This document shows positions 9,491-17,768 of a DNA stretch of 64,000 nt, in pieces (position 1 is the first letter of the stretch; every line of letters starts with the position of its first letter). The notes beneath the pieces were generated by a model. That model saw only the letters and a list, made by a program, of their open reading frames with translations, made no database searches and had not been told where the DNA came from. The translations under genes and the position numbers were made by a program. Origin of the DNA: an uncultured Acidobacteriia bacterium (lineage in GTDB: Bacteria > Acidobacteriota > Terriglobia > Bryobacterales > Bryobacteraceae); assembly GCA_903923395.1 (NCBI GenBank), contig CAIXXM010000052.1:39051-103050 (forward strand), written 5' to 3'.

Positions 9491-10974
9491 AGCTTCAGTT
9501 CCCAACCCTTCCTGATATTCGGACGCAGATACTTATTGGCCTCCGTATTGTTGGTGAACTGCATCTTCTTAGCGTCCCACAGGAGTTTAGTATTAGGCAC
9601 ACGCAACGCCACCGCACCCAGAATGAGCCACTCAATGTAGGGAACCGAAATGTCGAAATTCGAACAACCCGGCGCACCGCCCTTGACCGCCCGCACCCAA
9701 TCCTGCTGGTGATTCACGCTGCGCGGCAGTATCTGCGGTGGCAGAACATACTCAGCCCAGCGCGCCGCCGGCAGCAGCCAAACGCCTTCGCCTCTTGTTA
9801 CCGTTGCCATCGCACCCTTGTTACCGACAAAGAGGCTGCCGTTTCCGGGACGCTTGGTCCGGTCCACCGGCTGCCCCACCTTGTCGGGACGTTTCGGTGC
9901 CGCAGGTGCTGCAAGACGTTCGCCGCGAACACCAGGGTCCGGTGGAGCGTAGCGGCCGCGCTCCGCAAGATTATTGGGGACAGGGAACAGCGGTTCTTCT
10001 GGAGCCATGCCAGCCGGATAAGGTACATCGCCGCGCAGATTCATGTAGACATTGATGGTGACCGGCGGCATGCCCCCGCGCTCTGGAAACTCATACTTCA
10101 ACTGCGCGCTTTCAGGCCATACGTAGTCGTTCTTGCCGGTAAGTTGTATACATTCCACGCTGGTCGGCGGAGCGAGGTGTAGTTGCAGCGCCAGATTGGC
10201 GGGTCCAAGGCAATGCACAATCCAGTCGCCCAGTGAACCGCCGCCGCTGAAATCCTGCCAAGCTCTCCACTTGCTGAACATATTCTCGTTGTATTGCCGC
10301 GAGGCCGCCGTCGTCAGCCAAAGATCCCAGTCGAGCGCGCCAGGAATCGGATCAACAGGCGGCGCGCCTTCCACCAGAAAGTGGCCACCATAGATACCGC
10401 CAGTCCACGCATGGACTTCCCTAACTTCACCGATCGCGCCGGACCACAGGATCTCCGCGCAGGTCCGCGTTCCTTCATGTGAGTAACCCTGGTTACCCAT
10501 CTGGGTGGCCACGTTGTACTTATGTGCCGCATCGCGCAGCAGCCGCGCTTCCCATACCGTACGCGTTAGCGGCTTCTCGCAATAAACATGCTTGCCTGCC
10601 TGCATGGCGGCCAGCGCGATGGGCGTGTGCGAATGGTCGGGCGTGCCGATCACGACGCCATCGATATTCTTTTCCTTCTCCAGCAAGACGCGGAAATCCT
10701 TGTATTTCGTTGCCTTCGGATACTTCGCAAAGGTCTTCGCCGCGTAGTCCTGGTGCACATCACACAGGGCCACAATGTTCTCGCTCACCGCCATCGGCGT
10801 AAGATCCGCGGCACCGCGGTTCCCGACGCCAATTCCGGCAATGTTCAATTTGTTCAAGACACTTTTGTAACCAAGCGCCTTCAGGGACTGTGCGCTCCCG
10901 AAGCCTCCTGTGGGAACCACTCCGGCAAGAATACTTCCGAAGAAAAAATACCGTCTGGAAATGCCGTTGTTCAT
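9487..10974 (-). CDS. Gfo/Idh/MocA-family oxidoreductase, Tat-exported
   Basis: 495 residues. SRRYFFFGSILAGVV at the N-terminus is a twin-arginine leader, so the enzyme is probably exported with its bound nicotinamide cofactor. The Rossmann motif GIGVGNRG lies at 47-54, followed by the DGVVIGTPDHSH and GKHVYCEKPL segments that place cofactor and catalytic lysine in this family. Homologues oxidise or isomerise sugars and inositols. A proline-rich insertion near the middle may be a linker. It lies 15 bases after one sulfatase gene and overlaps the next, supporting a shared transcript and a role in processing the released sugar. Confidence 0.88.
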   Translation of the reverse strand: MNNGISRRYFFFGSILAGVVPTGGFGSAQSLKALGYKSVLNKLNIAGIGVGNRGAADLTPMAVSENIVALCDVHQDYAAKTFAKYPKATKYKDFRVLLEKEKNIDGVVIGTPDHSHTPIALAAMQAGKHVYCEKPLTRTVWEARLLRDAAHKYNVATQMGNQGYSHEGTRTCAEILWSGAIGEVREVHAWTGGIYGGHFLVEGAPPVDPIPGALDWDLWLTTAASRQYNENMFSKWRAWQDFSGGGSLGDWIVHCLGPANLALQLHLAPPTSVECIQLTGKNDYVWPESAQLKYEFPERGGMPPVTINVYMNLRGDVPYPAGMAPEEPLFPVPNNLAERGRYAPPDPGVRGERLAAPAAPKRPDKVGQPVDRTKRPGNGSLFVGNKGAMATVTRGEGVWLLPAARWAEYVLPPQILPRSVNHQQDWVRAVKGGAPGCSNFDISVPYIEWLILGAVALRVPNTKLLWDAKKMQFTNNTEANKYLRPNIRKGWELKL

Positions 10975-10989
10975 CTCGTTGCCTCCTGC

Positions 10990-12450
10990 TTATTTCTTTG
11001 TCGAGTAGCCCTGAGCCCGCTGTGTGCTCAGCAGATCCTGCATTTTAGCCGCGATGTCCCGGTGCTCGTCGATTACGTTCTTCTGTTCCTTGGGATCGTC
11101 TTTCACGTTATAGAGCTGCTGCGTCATTTCGCCAGCCCGCGCCTTCGGTACTTTGTCAACTGGCTTGGCGGGTTTTCCCTCCACATACTTCCAGTCCCCC
11201 TGCCGCATGGCGAAGATACCATCCGCGCTGTGGCTGACCATTGAATCCCGCACCGGTTGTGGAAGCTTCTTGCCGAGGAAAGTGTGCAGAACGTTCAGAC
11301 TATCTTCGCCGGACCCTTCCTTCGATACGAATGGCTTCTCCACAACCGCTGAAATAGTTGCGAGCATGTCCGCCAGGTTGATGGTTTCGTCGCAGGTCGT
11401 CCCCGCCGGAGCCTTGCCCGGCCACCGAACCATGAACGGCACGCGGAAGCCGCCTTGATAGACGCCATGCTTGCCGCCACGCCAATCACCGTTCACATGC
11501 AGTCCTGCCCGATAGGCCACGGCTTCCGCCCGGTCTCCCGCGGTCATGAACACACCGCCGTTGTCGCTGGTGACGATCAACAGGGTATCCTGCGCCAGTT
11601 TCTTGTCATCCAGCGCTTTCAGTACACGGCCCACCGAGTAATCCAAATCATGAATCCAGTCGCCATAAGGTCCGGCGGCGCTGCTGCCCTTCGTCCGCTT
11701 CGAAGGAGTTACCGGCTCATGCACGGCAACCGGCGTGAAGTACAGGAAGAAAGGAGTCTGTGGCGATTGTTTCCCGAGCCATTCCACGGCATGGTCCGTA
11801 AGAACGTCCATTACTTCATCATCCACACGCTGTGGCGCATCAATTCCCAGGAAGGGGCGTCCGTAGGGGTTATTACCAACCGGCTTGATCTCCTTCGACC
11901 GCAAGCCCGCGACTTGATGGTTCTCCACATAGACGCCGGATGCGTCGCCGTGATTTTGCGGCACGCCAAAGTGATAGTCAAAGCCTAACTCCAGGGGACC
12001 GGGCTTCAATTCCTGCGTGAAGTCCGTCTTGCCGCCCCCGTAACCCAGATGCCACTTCCCGATCGCTGCTGTGTTATATCCTTCGCCTTTGAGTACCGAG
12101 GAAATCGTGGTTCTCGTCATCTCAATATGAAGCGGCGCATTCGTCGGGAGGACTTCGAATTTCAGAGAAGTCCGCCAGCAGTAACGGCCGGTCATCAAGG
12201 CGTAACGCGAGGGGCTGCATACAGACGATGGCGTATTGGCATCTGTAAAGCGAATCCCTTCCTTCGCGATCCTGTCCAGATTGGGTGTTCGGATGAGCTT
12301 CGGATCCGCCCCATTGCAGTTCAAGCTTCCGTAACCGAAATCATCGGCCAGGATGATGACGATATTCGGCTTCTTTGTGGCTGCCTGTAGGTTGAGCGCG
12401 GGTATCGCGGCTGAAGCGGCAGTCGTGCGGAGAAATTCTCGTCTATTCAT
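10990..12450 (-). CDS. Secreted arylsulfatase
   Basis: 486 residues. Tat-type leader MNRREFLRTTAASAAIPALNLQA, metal-site segment NIVIILADDFGYGSLNCNGADP, and formylglycine motif CSPSR at 78-82. DTLLIVTSDNGGVFMT and the GKHGVYQGGFRVPFMVRWPGK stretch continue the family pattern. Length is normal for the class. It begins 4 bases after receptor 2 and ends 15 bases before the oxidoreductase gene. Its sequence differs clearly from the other four sulfatases, so it probably attacks a different linkage rather than duplicating them. Confidence 0.9.
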   Translation of the reverse strand: MNRREFLRTTAASAAIPALNLQAATKKPNIVIILADDFGYGSLNCNGADPKLIRTPNLDRIAKEGIRFTDANTPSSVCSPSRYALMTGRYCWRTSLKFEVLPTNAPLHIEMTRTTISSVLKGEGYNTAAIGKWHLGYGGGKTDFTQELKPGPLELGFDYHFGVPQNHGDASGVYVENHQVAGLRSKEIKPVGNNPYGRPFLGIDAPQRVDDEVMDVLTDHAVEWLGKQSPQTPFFLYFTPVAVHEPVTPSKRTKGSSAAGPYGDWIHDLDYSVGRVLKALDDKKLAQDTLLIVTSDNGGVFMTAGDRAEAVAYRAGLHVNGDWRGGKHGVYQGGFRVPFMVRWPGKAPAGTTCDETINLADMLATISAVVEKPFVSKEGSGEDSLNVLHTFLGKKLPQPVRDSMVSHSADGIFAMRQGDWKYVEGKPAKPVDKVPKARAGEMTQQLYNVKDDPKEQKNVIDEHRDIAAKMQDLLSTQRAQGYSTKK

Positions 12451-12454
12451 AATC

Positions 12455-15400
12455 TTAAAAGGAAAGCCTTGCTCCCAGTTGAATGATGCGCCCGGGGGAC
12501 GCTGTGGTAAGTGTAGTCACCTGTCCGAAATTGACTGACGTCAAACTCCCGTTCGGCGGGCCGTAAGGTGGAGAATTCAAGGTGTTGAAGAAATCGCCCC
12601 GTATTTGGATGCGCAGCCGTTCCCGGAGGGGAAAGATCCGTGAGAGACTCGCATTCAAATTACTCAGCCCGGGTGCGGTCAGATTCGGCTCACTGCGCGA
12701 ACCATTCCCCAGCGTGTAGAGCGCCGCGGGCGCGAAGGCTGCGGTATTGAACCAGTGATCGAGCGTTTGCTGGCCCGCGGGAAGATTTGGATTTTGCAGC
12801 CGCTGCACTGAGCCTGTTACCCCGGGCAGTCTGGTGTTGGAGGGTCCTGTAATTACCACCGGAATGCCTGTGCCCAGCGTCAATACCCCGCTCAACTGCC
12901 AGCCTCCTGTGATCTTGCCGGCGATTCCACGACTGAGGAATCGCTGTCCGCCACCAAAAGGAAGTGCCCAAACCCAGCTGGACGAAAGGGTCTGCGTGCG
13001 GTTCCAATCCGTCAGGGAACGTGATGCCTTCAAGTTATATGGATTGACAAGGCCGCTCTGCGGGGCGAAGTTCTGCGGACCATCATCAATCCCCTTGCTG
13101 AACGTATACGCGAAGTTCACCGTGACGCCCTGGTAAGAACGCTGCAGCCGCAAAGAGCCTGCATGGTAAATCGAATCTCCTATCGAAGCGCCGGAGTTGG
13201 TGATATCCAGATACTGCGGGAACGGCCGCAACAATTGCGCCGCCGTCACCGTCTTCGCACTCAGCGTGCCTGTGGACACCTGGCCATAGTAGGGATTTGT
13301 CACTAATGCATCGAGCCCCGTTCCTAAAGATAAGTTCGAAGGGTTTACCGCGTTCGCATTAATCGCCATCCAAAAGTGTTCCGCGCGGTTGCCGGCATAA
13401 GCCAGTTCCAGCAGCAGATTCACTGGCAGCCGCCGCTGTATGCTGAAGTTCCATTGGATGTTCAGCGGGGCGACCGTATTGTGGAACCTCGTGGTGAGCG
13501 CGCTGCCTACTTCATAAGCAGGAGGTGTCACCAGTCCGGTGACGAATGGCGTGGACAGGGAAGCCCCCGCAGGGGGAGTGTTCGGCGCTGCCGGCGCTGT
13601 CCCTAAATACACCGGATCGCTCACATAATAGCCATCTCCGAGTGCTGTTGGCGCCGCGCTGATCGCCCCATTGCCGGGGAAGTAAAAGATCCCGCCGCCT
13701 CCACGGATCACCGTCGTCGCATTCGGGCTCCATGCGAAGCCCAGCCGTGGCGCGAAGTGCCCCCCAACGCTCGCCTGCTGCGATGAATACGGCGCACCCG
13801 CATTCAGGAACTGTAACTTACCCGGCAGATGGGTGACGGGGTCCGTCGCTGCGGGGTCAAAATATGCCAGGCGCGAATACCGCTCTTTCCATGGCGTCGA
13901 ATCATCCCAGCGCAAGCCTACATTCAACGTTAGATTGCGCCGGATCTTCCAATCATCCTGCACATACCAGGCGACCGATTTCTGGATGATGGACAAAGTC
14001 GGGTCAAACGTGAAGCTCCCGCCCGTTGGTGCACCTAACAGGAAAGTCGCGAAGCCATCACCGCCAGTCACACTTGCCGTGGCCGGGTTGGGACCCTGCG
14101 TGTAGGCCCGGCTGAAGTTATAACTACCGGACGGATATTGGTATTTGAAGTAATTCAGATATCCGATCGACAGATCGAAGCCAGTCTTCACAATGTGGCT
14201 GCCGCGAATCCAGGTGACGTGCGCCAGCGCGCCCTCGTTTTGCTGTGTATTATTCGCGTAGGTTGTATTGGCCACACCCAGCGTGCTCTCATCCGTGATG
14301 TTGAAATACGGAAACAGGAAAGCGCCTGCCTGTGCCTGCAGAGACTGCGGAAACCCCAGCGAACTCATCTCAAACCCCTTGCTGGCCGGAGTTCCCGGAA
14401 TTAACACACGAACGAACGTGGCCCGGAATTCGCCGACGAGAGCCGGACTGAAAATGACCGTATCGCTAAGGCTGGTCGAATGGTCATTCTGCCCCTGGTT
14501 CGCTGCCGCATTGCCTTTCTCAGAAGGAAAGGCGATGTTCACTCCGGGCGAAAGCGTTTTGGAGTTCTCCCTCCCGTGAGTAACAAACAAGCGGTTCTTG
14601 CTGTTCAACTGGTGGTCGATCCGATAGAGCATCCGCACCGTGCCGAGCTGCACCGTTTCGCTCTGGGCAAAATCGCTGCCCACAGCGGTGCGGTTGGGCA
14701 GCGGGTAATAGGTCATCACATTCTGCGCGATCGAATTGATCCGCGACATAGGAATGACGTTGCCCGCAAACAAGCTGCGGATATACGTCCCCGCCAACTG
14801 CGGATTCGCCACCGTCGTTGCCGGATCATAGATCTGCAGTAACTGCCCACCCGCATTACGCGTTTGCGAGAAATCTCCACCGCGTTCGAGCGTGGTCGGC
14901 ACCTCACCACTGATGCTGTTGGGCGTGCGCTGCTGCACCCCTTCCACAGTGGCGAAGAAGAACGTCTTGTCACGGCCATGGTAGACCTTGGGCAGATACA
15001 CAGGACCTCCCGCCGAGCCGCCGAATTCGTTATGCCGGAACTCAGTCTTGCCCAGGCCGTTCCGGTTCGCCAGCCAGCCGTTTGCGTTCAACTTGTCATT
15101 CTCAAAGTATTCGTAAAGGCTGCCGTGATACACATTGGTGCCGGCCCGCGTGGTCGAAGTCAGAACGCCGCCTCCAGTTCGCCCATACTCAGCGGAGAAG
15201 TTATTGGTGATCACCTTGACTTCCCCCACTGCTTCCAGCGGCGGCGTGAAAGCGGCACCACTGCCAATCGCATTCCGGACCTCCGCCCCATCCATCAACA
15301 GTTCCATCGAAGACGTCCGTCCGCCATTCACGGTAGCGGTAATCGGATTGGCCGCATTGTTTCCCTGCACAACGCCCGGAGCCAGCAGCACCAGAGTAAA

Positions 15401-15868
15401 TGGATTGCGCCCAAGCACAGGCAACTCCACCATCTGTTTGCCGGAAATCACAGATCCAAGGGTTGAACTCTGCTGCTCCAGTTCCACGGAACTGGCGGTC
15501 ACGGTCACCTGCTGTGTCTGTGCGCCGGGAGACAACGTCGAGTTGAAAGTCGCTGTGATGCCAACCATGACTTCGATTCCATTCACCACCTCCGTGGCGA
15601 AGCCGGGTTTCGCCACCGTGAGCCGGTACTGGCCCGGCGACAGATAAGAGAAGTTGTAAGATCCGGTGTTCGTCGTGGTGGTGTTGCGATGCAAGTCGGT
15701 GGAGAGCTCTATTAACGTCACCTGGGCACCCGGAACTACTGCGCCAGTGGAATCCAATATGGTTCCGGTTATTCCCCCCTGGTCGACCTGACCCAATAGC
15801 GGCAATGCCGCCCAGAACAACCCTTGCAGAACGGCAGCGAACATGGCTTTGGATGGACAATGCTTCAT
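12455..15868 (-). CDS. Oar-like TonB-dependent receptor with carboxypeptidase-regulatory N-domain (receptor 2)
   Basis: About 1137 residues from the ATG at 15868 (MKHCPSKAMFAAVLQGLFWAALPLLG, a signal peptide). The frame is open to 16204, and the ATG at 15898 is an alternative whose ribosome-binding site lies too close. Domain order is regulatory beta-sandwich (QGGITGTILDSTGAVVPGAQV), plug (VELPVLGRNPFTLVLLAPGV), barrel and terminal aromatic LGARLSF. It follows a sulfatase gene, and the 33-base motif shared with the region upstream of that sulfatase precedes it. Probably binds or imports the ligand processed by the neighbouring sulfatases; direct TonB coupling is inferred from the family. Confidence 0.87.
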   Translation of the reverse strand: MKHCPSKAMFAAVLQGLFWAALPLLGQVDQGGITGTILDSTGAVVPGAQVTLIELSTDLHRNTTTTNTGSYNFSYLSPGQYRLTVAKPGFATEVVNGIEVMVGITATFNSTLSPGAQTQQVTVTASSVELEQQSSTLGSVISGKQMVELPVLGRNPFTLVLLAPGVVQGNNAANPITATVNGGRTSSMELLMDGAEVRNAIGSGAAFTPPLEAVGEVKVITNNFSAEYGRTGGGVLTSTTRAGTNVYHGSLYEYFENDKLNANGWLANRNGLGKTEFRHNEFGGSAGGPVYLPKVYHGRDKTFFFATVEGVQQRTPNSISGEVPTTLERGGDFSQTRNAGGQLLQIYDPATTVANPQLAGTYIRSLFAGNVIPMSRINSIAQNVMTYYPLPNRTAVGSDFAQSETVQLGTVRMLYRIDHQLNSKNRLFVTHGRENSKTLSPGVNIAFPSEKGNAAANQGQNDHSTSLSDTVIFSPALVGEFRATFVRVLIPGTPASKGFEMSSLGFPQSLQAQAGAFLFPYFNITDESTLGVANTTYANNTQQNEGALAHVTWIRGSHIVKTGFDLSIGYLNYFKYQYPSGSYNFSRAYTQGPNPATASVTGGDGFATFLLGAPTGGSFTFDPTLSIIQKSVAWYVQDDWKIRRNLTLNVGLRWDDSTPWKERYSRLAYFDPAATDPVTHLPGKLQFLNAGAPYSSQQASVGGHFAPRLGFAWSPNATTVIRGGGGIFYFPGNGAISAAPTALGDGYYVSDPVYLGTAPAAPNTPPAGASLSTPFVTGLVTPPAYEVGSALTTRFHNTVAPLNIQWNFSIQRRLPVNLLLELAYAGNRAEHFWMAINANAVNPSNLSLGTGLDALVTNPYYGQVSTGTLSAKTVTAAQLLRPFPQYLDITNSGASIGDSIYHAGSLRLQRSYQGVTVNFAYTFSKGIDDGPQNFAPQSGLVNPYNLKASRSLTDWNRTQTLSSSWVWALPFGGGQRFLSRGIAGKITGGWQLSGVLTLGTGIPVVITGPSNTRLPGVTGSVQRLQNPNLPAGQQTLDHWFNTAAFAPAALYTLGNGSRSEPNLTAPGLSNLNASLSRIFPLRERLRIQIRGDFFNTLNSPPYGPPNGSLTSVNFGQVTTLTTASPGRIIQLGARLSF

Positions 15869-15910
15869 ACGTGGCACCGGGTTCCAAGCTATCGGCATTC
15901 CTTCCCGCCG

Positions 15911-15943
15911 GACAAGGGAATTCACAGTGAACTCCCGGTAAGT
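15911..15943 (-). promoter_or_regulatory. Conserved 33-base motif, copy upstream of receptor 2
   Basis: On the minus strand this reads as three 11-base blocks: ACTTACCGGGA, GTTCACTGTGA, ATTCCCTTGTC. It closely matches 17648-17680. It sits just after the preceding sulfatase stop codon and 43 bases before the chosen start of receptor 2. Candidate operator; function inferred from duplication and 11-base phasing. Confidence 0.45.
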
Positions 15944-15950
15944 GCGGCTG

Positions 15951-17612
15951 TTACAGCGTCCTGACTTCCACGAATTTCGGTCCAACAGCGGACTTTCCGG
16001 CGGTGATTGTCCCCCGCAATTGCCCGGGGCCAACGCGCAGTTCGACAGCTTCAAACCGGCACTCCTGCGCACCCTGGGGAACCGCCTTGCTCTTGTCTGC
16101 CTCCCCGAGTTGGAAACGAACTTCAGAGTCGGCGGGAAGGGGATCAAACTGCAAGGTGATTTCATATTTCCCGGCCTTCTTGACATCCACTTCCCACCAG
16201 CCATTGGTGTTCCGCCCCTGCGCCGCCACCCGCCAGTTCTGCCGCGTCAGAACCACCGGATTTTCATGCTCCGTTCCAAGGTAGATCCGGGGTGGAATGA
16301 AGTGTCTGTCCGCAGAAACCGACGCGAACCAATCCAAATAGGCCTTCCGCAGATCCGCAACGACCTCCGGATGCGAGTCGGCGATGTCGTGACTCTCCGC
16401 CGGGTCTTTTTCCATGTCGTAGAGCTCTTTGCCGTTGATCAACTTGTAGCGCTGTGTCCGCACGGCGGAATCCCGGAACGCCTCTGGTTGATCGCCTCGA
16501 TGCCATTGCGTGAAGATCGTCCGGTCCGGCCAATTCTTCGCGGTCCCATCCGCCAGACTCCACAGACTCTTGCCGTCAATCTTGAGCCCTTCCGGTTTCT
16601 TGACTCCGCAGACGTCCAGAATGGTCGGCATGATGTCGATCTGCGCGGCGATCCGGTCCGTCGTCCGCGGCTTGAGGCGTCCGGGCCATCGCACGAAGAA
16701 GGGAACACGAATCCCTCCCTGGTAGGGTGTTCCTTTGATCGCCCGCATCCCGGCGTTGTACCGCACCGTCGGACCCACCGGGCCGTTGTCCGTCATAAAG
16801 ATGAACATCGTGTCCCGCTCCACGCCCAGATCCCGCAGCTTCGTGGTCAACTTGCCCAGGTTCCAGTCAATGTTCGCGATCATGCCGTAAACCTTGGCGA
16901 CGTCATCAGCCAGCCCCATTTCGGCGAAAGGCCGGGACCACTTTTCGTCCACCATCAAGGGAGAATGTGGCGCGTTGGTCGCGATGTAGGCAAAGAACGG
17001 CTTGCTGCCGCCCCGTTCGATCCACTCCATCGCCGCCCCGAAGAAAACATCGGTGCAATATCCCGTGTACTTCTTCTGGACCCCGTTGTGTTGCAGAATC
17101 GGATCGAAGTAGCTGCTGCCGGGAGGGTCGGAAGGCTGCCCGAGACCTCCACCCTTGATCACCAGCGATTCCTGGAAGCCCTGGTCGCACGACCGCATCG
17201 GGTAGTTGTCGCCCAGGTGCCACTTGCCGAAAATGCTAGTCCGGTAGCCGTTGCTCCCCAGAATCTCCGCTACCGTTACCTCATCCGGATACATCATTGA
17301 GCGGCCCAGGAACGTATCCACAATTCCCGTGCGGTAGTTGTACCGGCCTGTCAGCAAGCTGGACCGAGTCGGTGAGCAGACTGGACAGACCTGGAACTGC
17401 GTGAATTGGACGCCTTCTTTCCCCACCGAATCCATATTGGGCGTCTTCAGGTGAGGGTTGCCGTGCAGGGACAAATCGCCGTAGCCCTGGTCGTCAGTCA
17501 AAACGAGAACGACGTTCGGGCGCTTGCCCCCCTGCCCACCCTGAGGGCGTTGGGCGTAAGAAAACCCTGCGGTTGCTCCGGCAAGAATTGCGGTAAATTG
17601 GCGGCGGTTCAT
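15951..17612 (-). CDS. Secreted sulfatase with extra C-terminal beta domain
   Basis: About 553 residues from the ATG at 17612 (MNRRQFTAILAGATAGFSYAQ, Tat-like). The open frame extends upstream antisense to the regulator gene, but that part is not coding. NVVLVLTDDQGYGDLSLHGNP supplies the metal aspartates, and CSPTR at 79-83 is the formylglycine site. After the usual sulfatase end there is about 100 residues more, including NGWWEVDVKKAGKYEITLQF, resembling a carbohydrate-binding-like beta-sandwich seen on some sulfatases. It is the first gene of the minus-strand run and is divergent from the membrane regulator gene, with the 33-base motif between them. Confidence 0.9.
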   Translation of the reverse strand: MNRRQFTAILAGATAGFSYAQRPQGGQGGKRPNVVLVLTDDQGYGDLSLHGNPHLKTPNMDSVGKEGVQFTQFQVCPVCSPTRSSLLTGRYNYRTGIVDTFLGRSMMYPDEVTVAEILGSNGYRTSIFGKWHLGDNYPMRSCDQGFQESLVIKGGGLGQPSDPPGSSYFDPILQHNGVQKKYTGYCTDVFFGAAMEWIERGGSKPFFAYIATNAPHSPLMVDEKWSRPFAEMGLADDVAKVYGMIANIDWNLGKLTTKLRDLGVERDTMFIFMTDNGPVGPTVRYNAGMRAIKGTPYQGGIRVPFFVRWPGRLKPRTTDRIAAQIDIMPTILDVCGVKKPEGLKIDGKSLWSLADGTAKNWPDRTIFTQWHRGDQPEAFRDSAVRTQRYKLINGKELYDMEKDPAESHDIADSHPEVVADLRKAYLDWFASVSADRHFIPPRIYLGTEHENPVVLTRQNWRVAAQGRNTNGWWEVDVKKAGKYEITLQFDPLPADSEVRFQLGEADKSKAVPQGAQECRFEAVELRVGPGQLRGTITAGKSAVGPKFVEVRTL

Positions 17613-17647
17613 ATGGAACCTACAAGCTATCGATTCAGGCGCTCCAG

Positions 17648-17680
17648 AACAAGGGAGTTCACCGTAAGTTTCCGGTAAGT
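17648..17680 (-). promoter_or_regulatory. Conserved 33-base motif, copy upstream of the first sulfatase
   Basis: Minus-strand blocks ACTTACCGGAA, ACTTACGGTGA, ACTCCCTTGTT. The first two resemble each other, giving an 11-base direct repeat like the binding sites of OmpR/PhoB-type winged-helix proteins. It lies 36 bases upstream of the sulfatase start and 88 bases from the divergent regulator start, so it could control either or both. Confidence 0.5.
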
Positions 17681-17688
17681 TGCTGCCC

Positions 17689-17721
17689 GCGGAGTGCTTT
17701 GCCGCCCACTCCGCAGGAGTG
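17689..17721. promoter_or_regulatory. Inverted-repeat cluster in the divergent regulator/sulfatase promoter region
   Basis: GCGGAGTG (17689-17696) pairs perfectly with CACTCCGC (17707-17714), and GGAGTG occurs again at 17716-17721. The middle element could pair with either neighbour. It could be an operator or alternative leader hairpins. Confidence 0.45.
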
Positions 17722-17768
17722 ATAGAGTTGCGATTGGCGCAATATGCAGGGCGCAAAGGAGTCCGATA

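Noticed and set aside
15942..17300. 452-codon plus-strand frame opposite a sulfatase
   Set aside because: Antisense to a sulfatase with intact motifs; the product has no recognisable domain and the frame is a GC-rich shadow.
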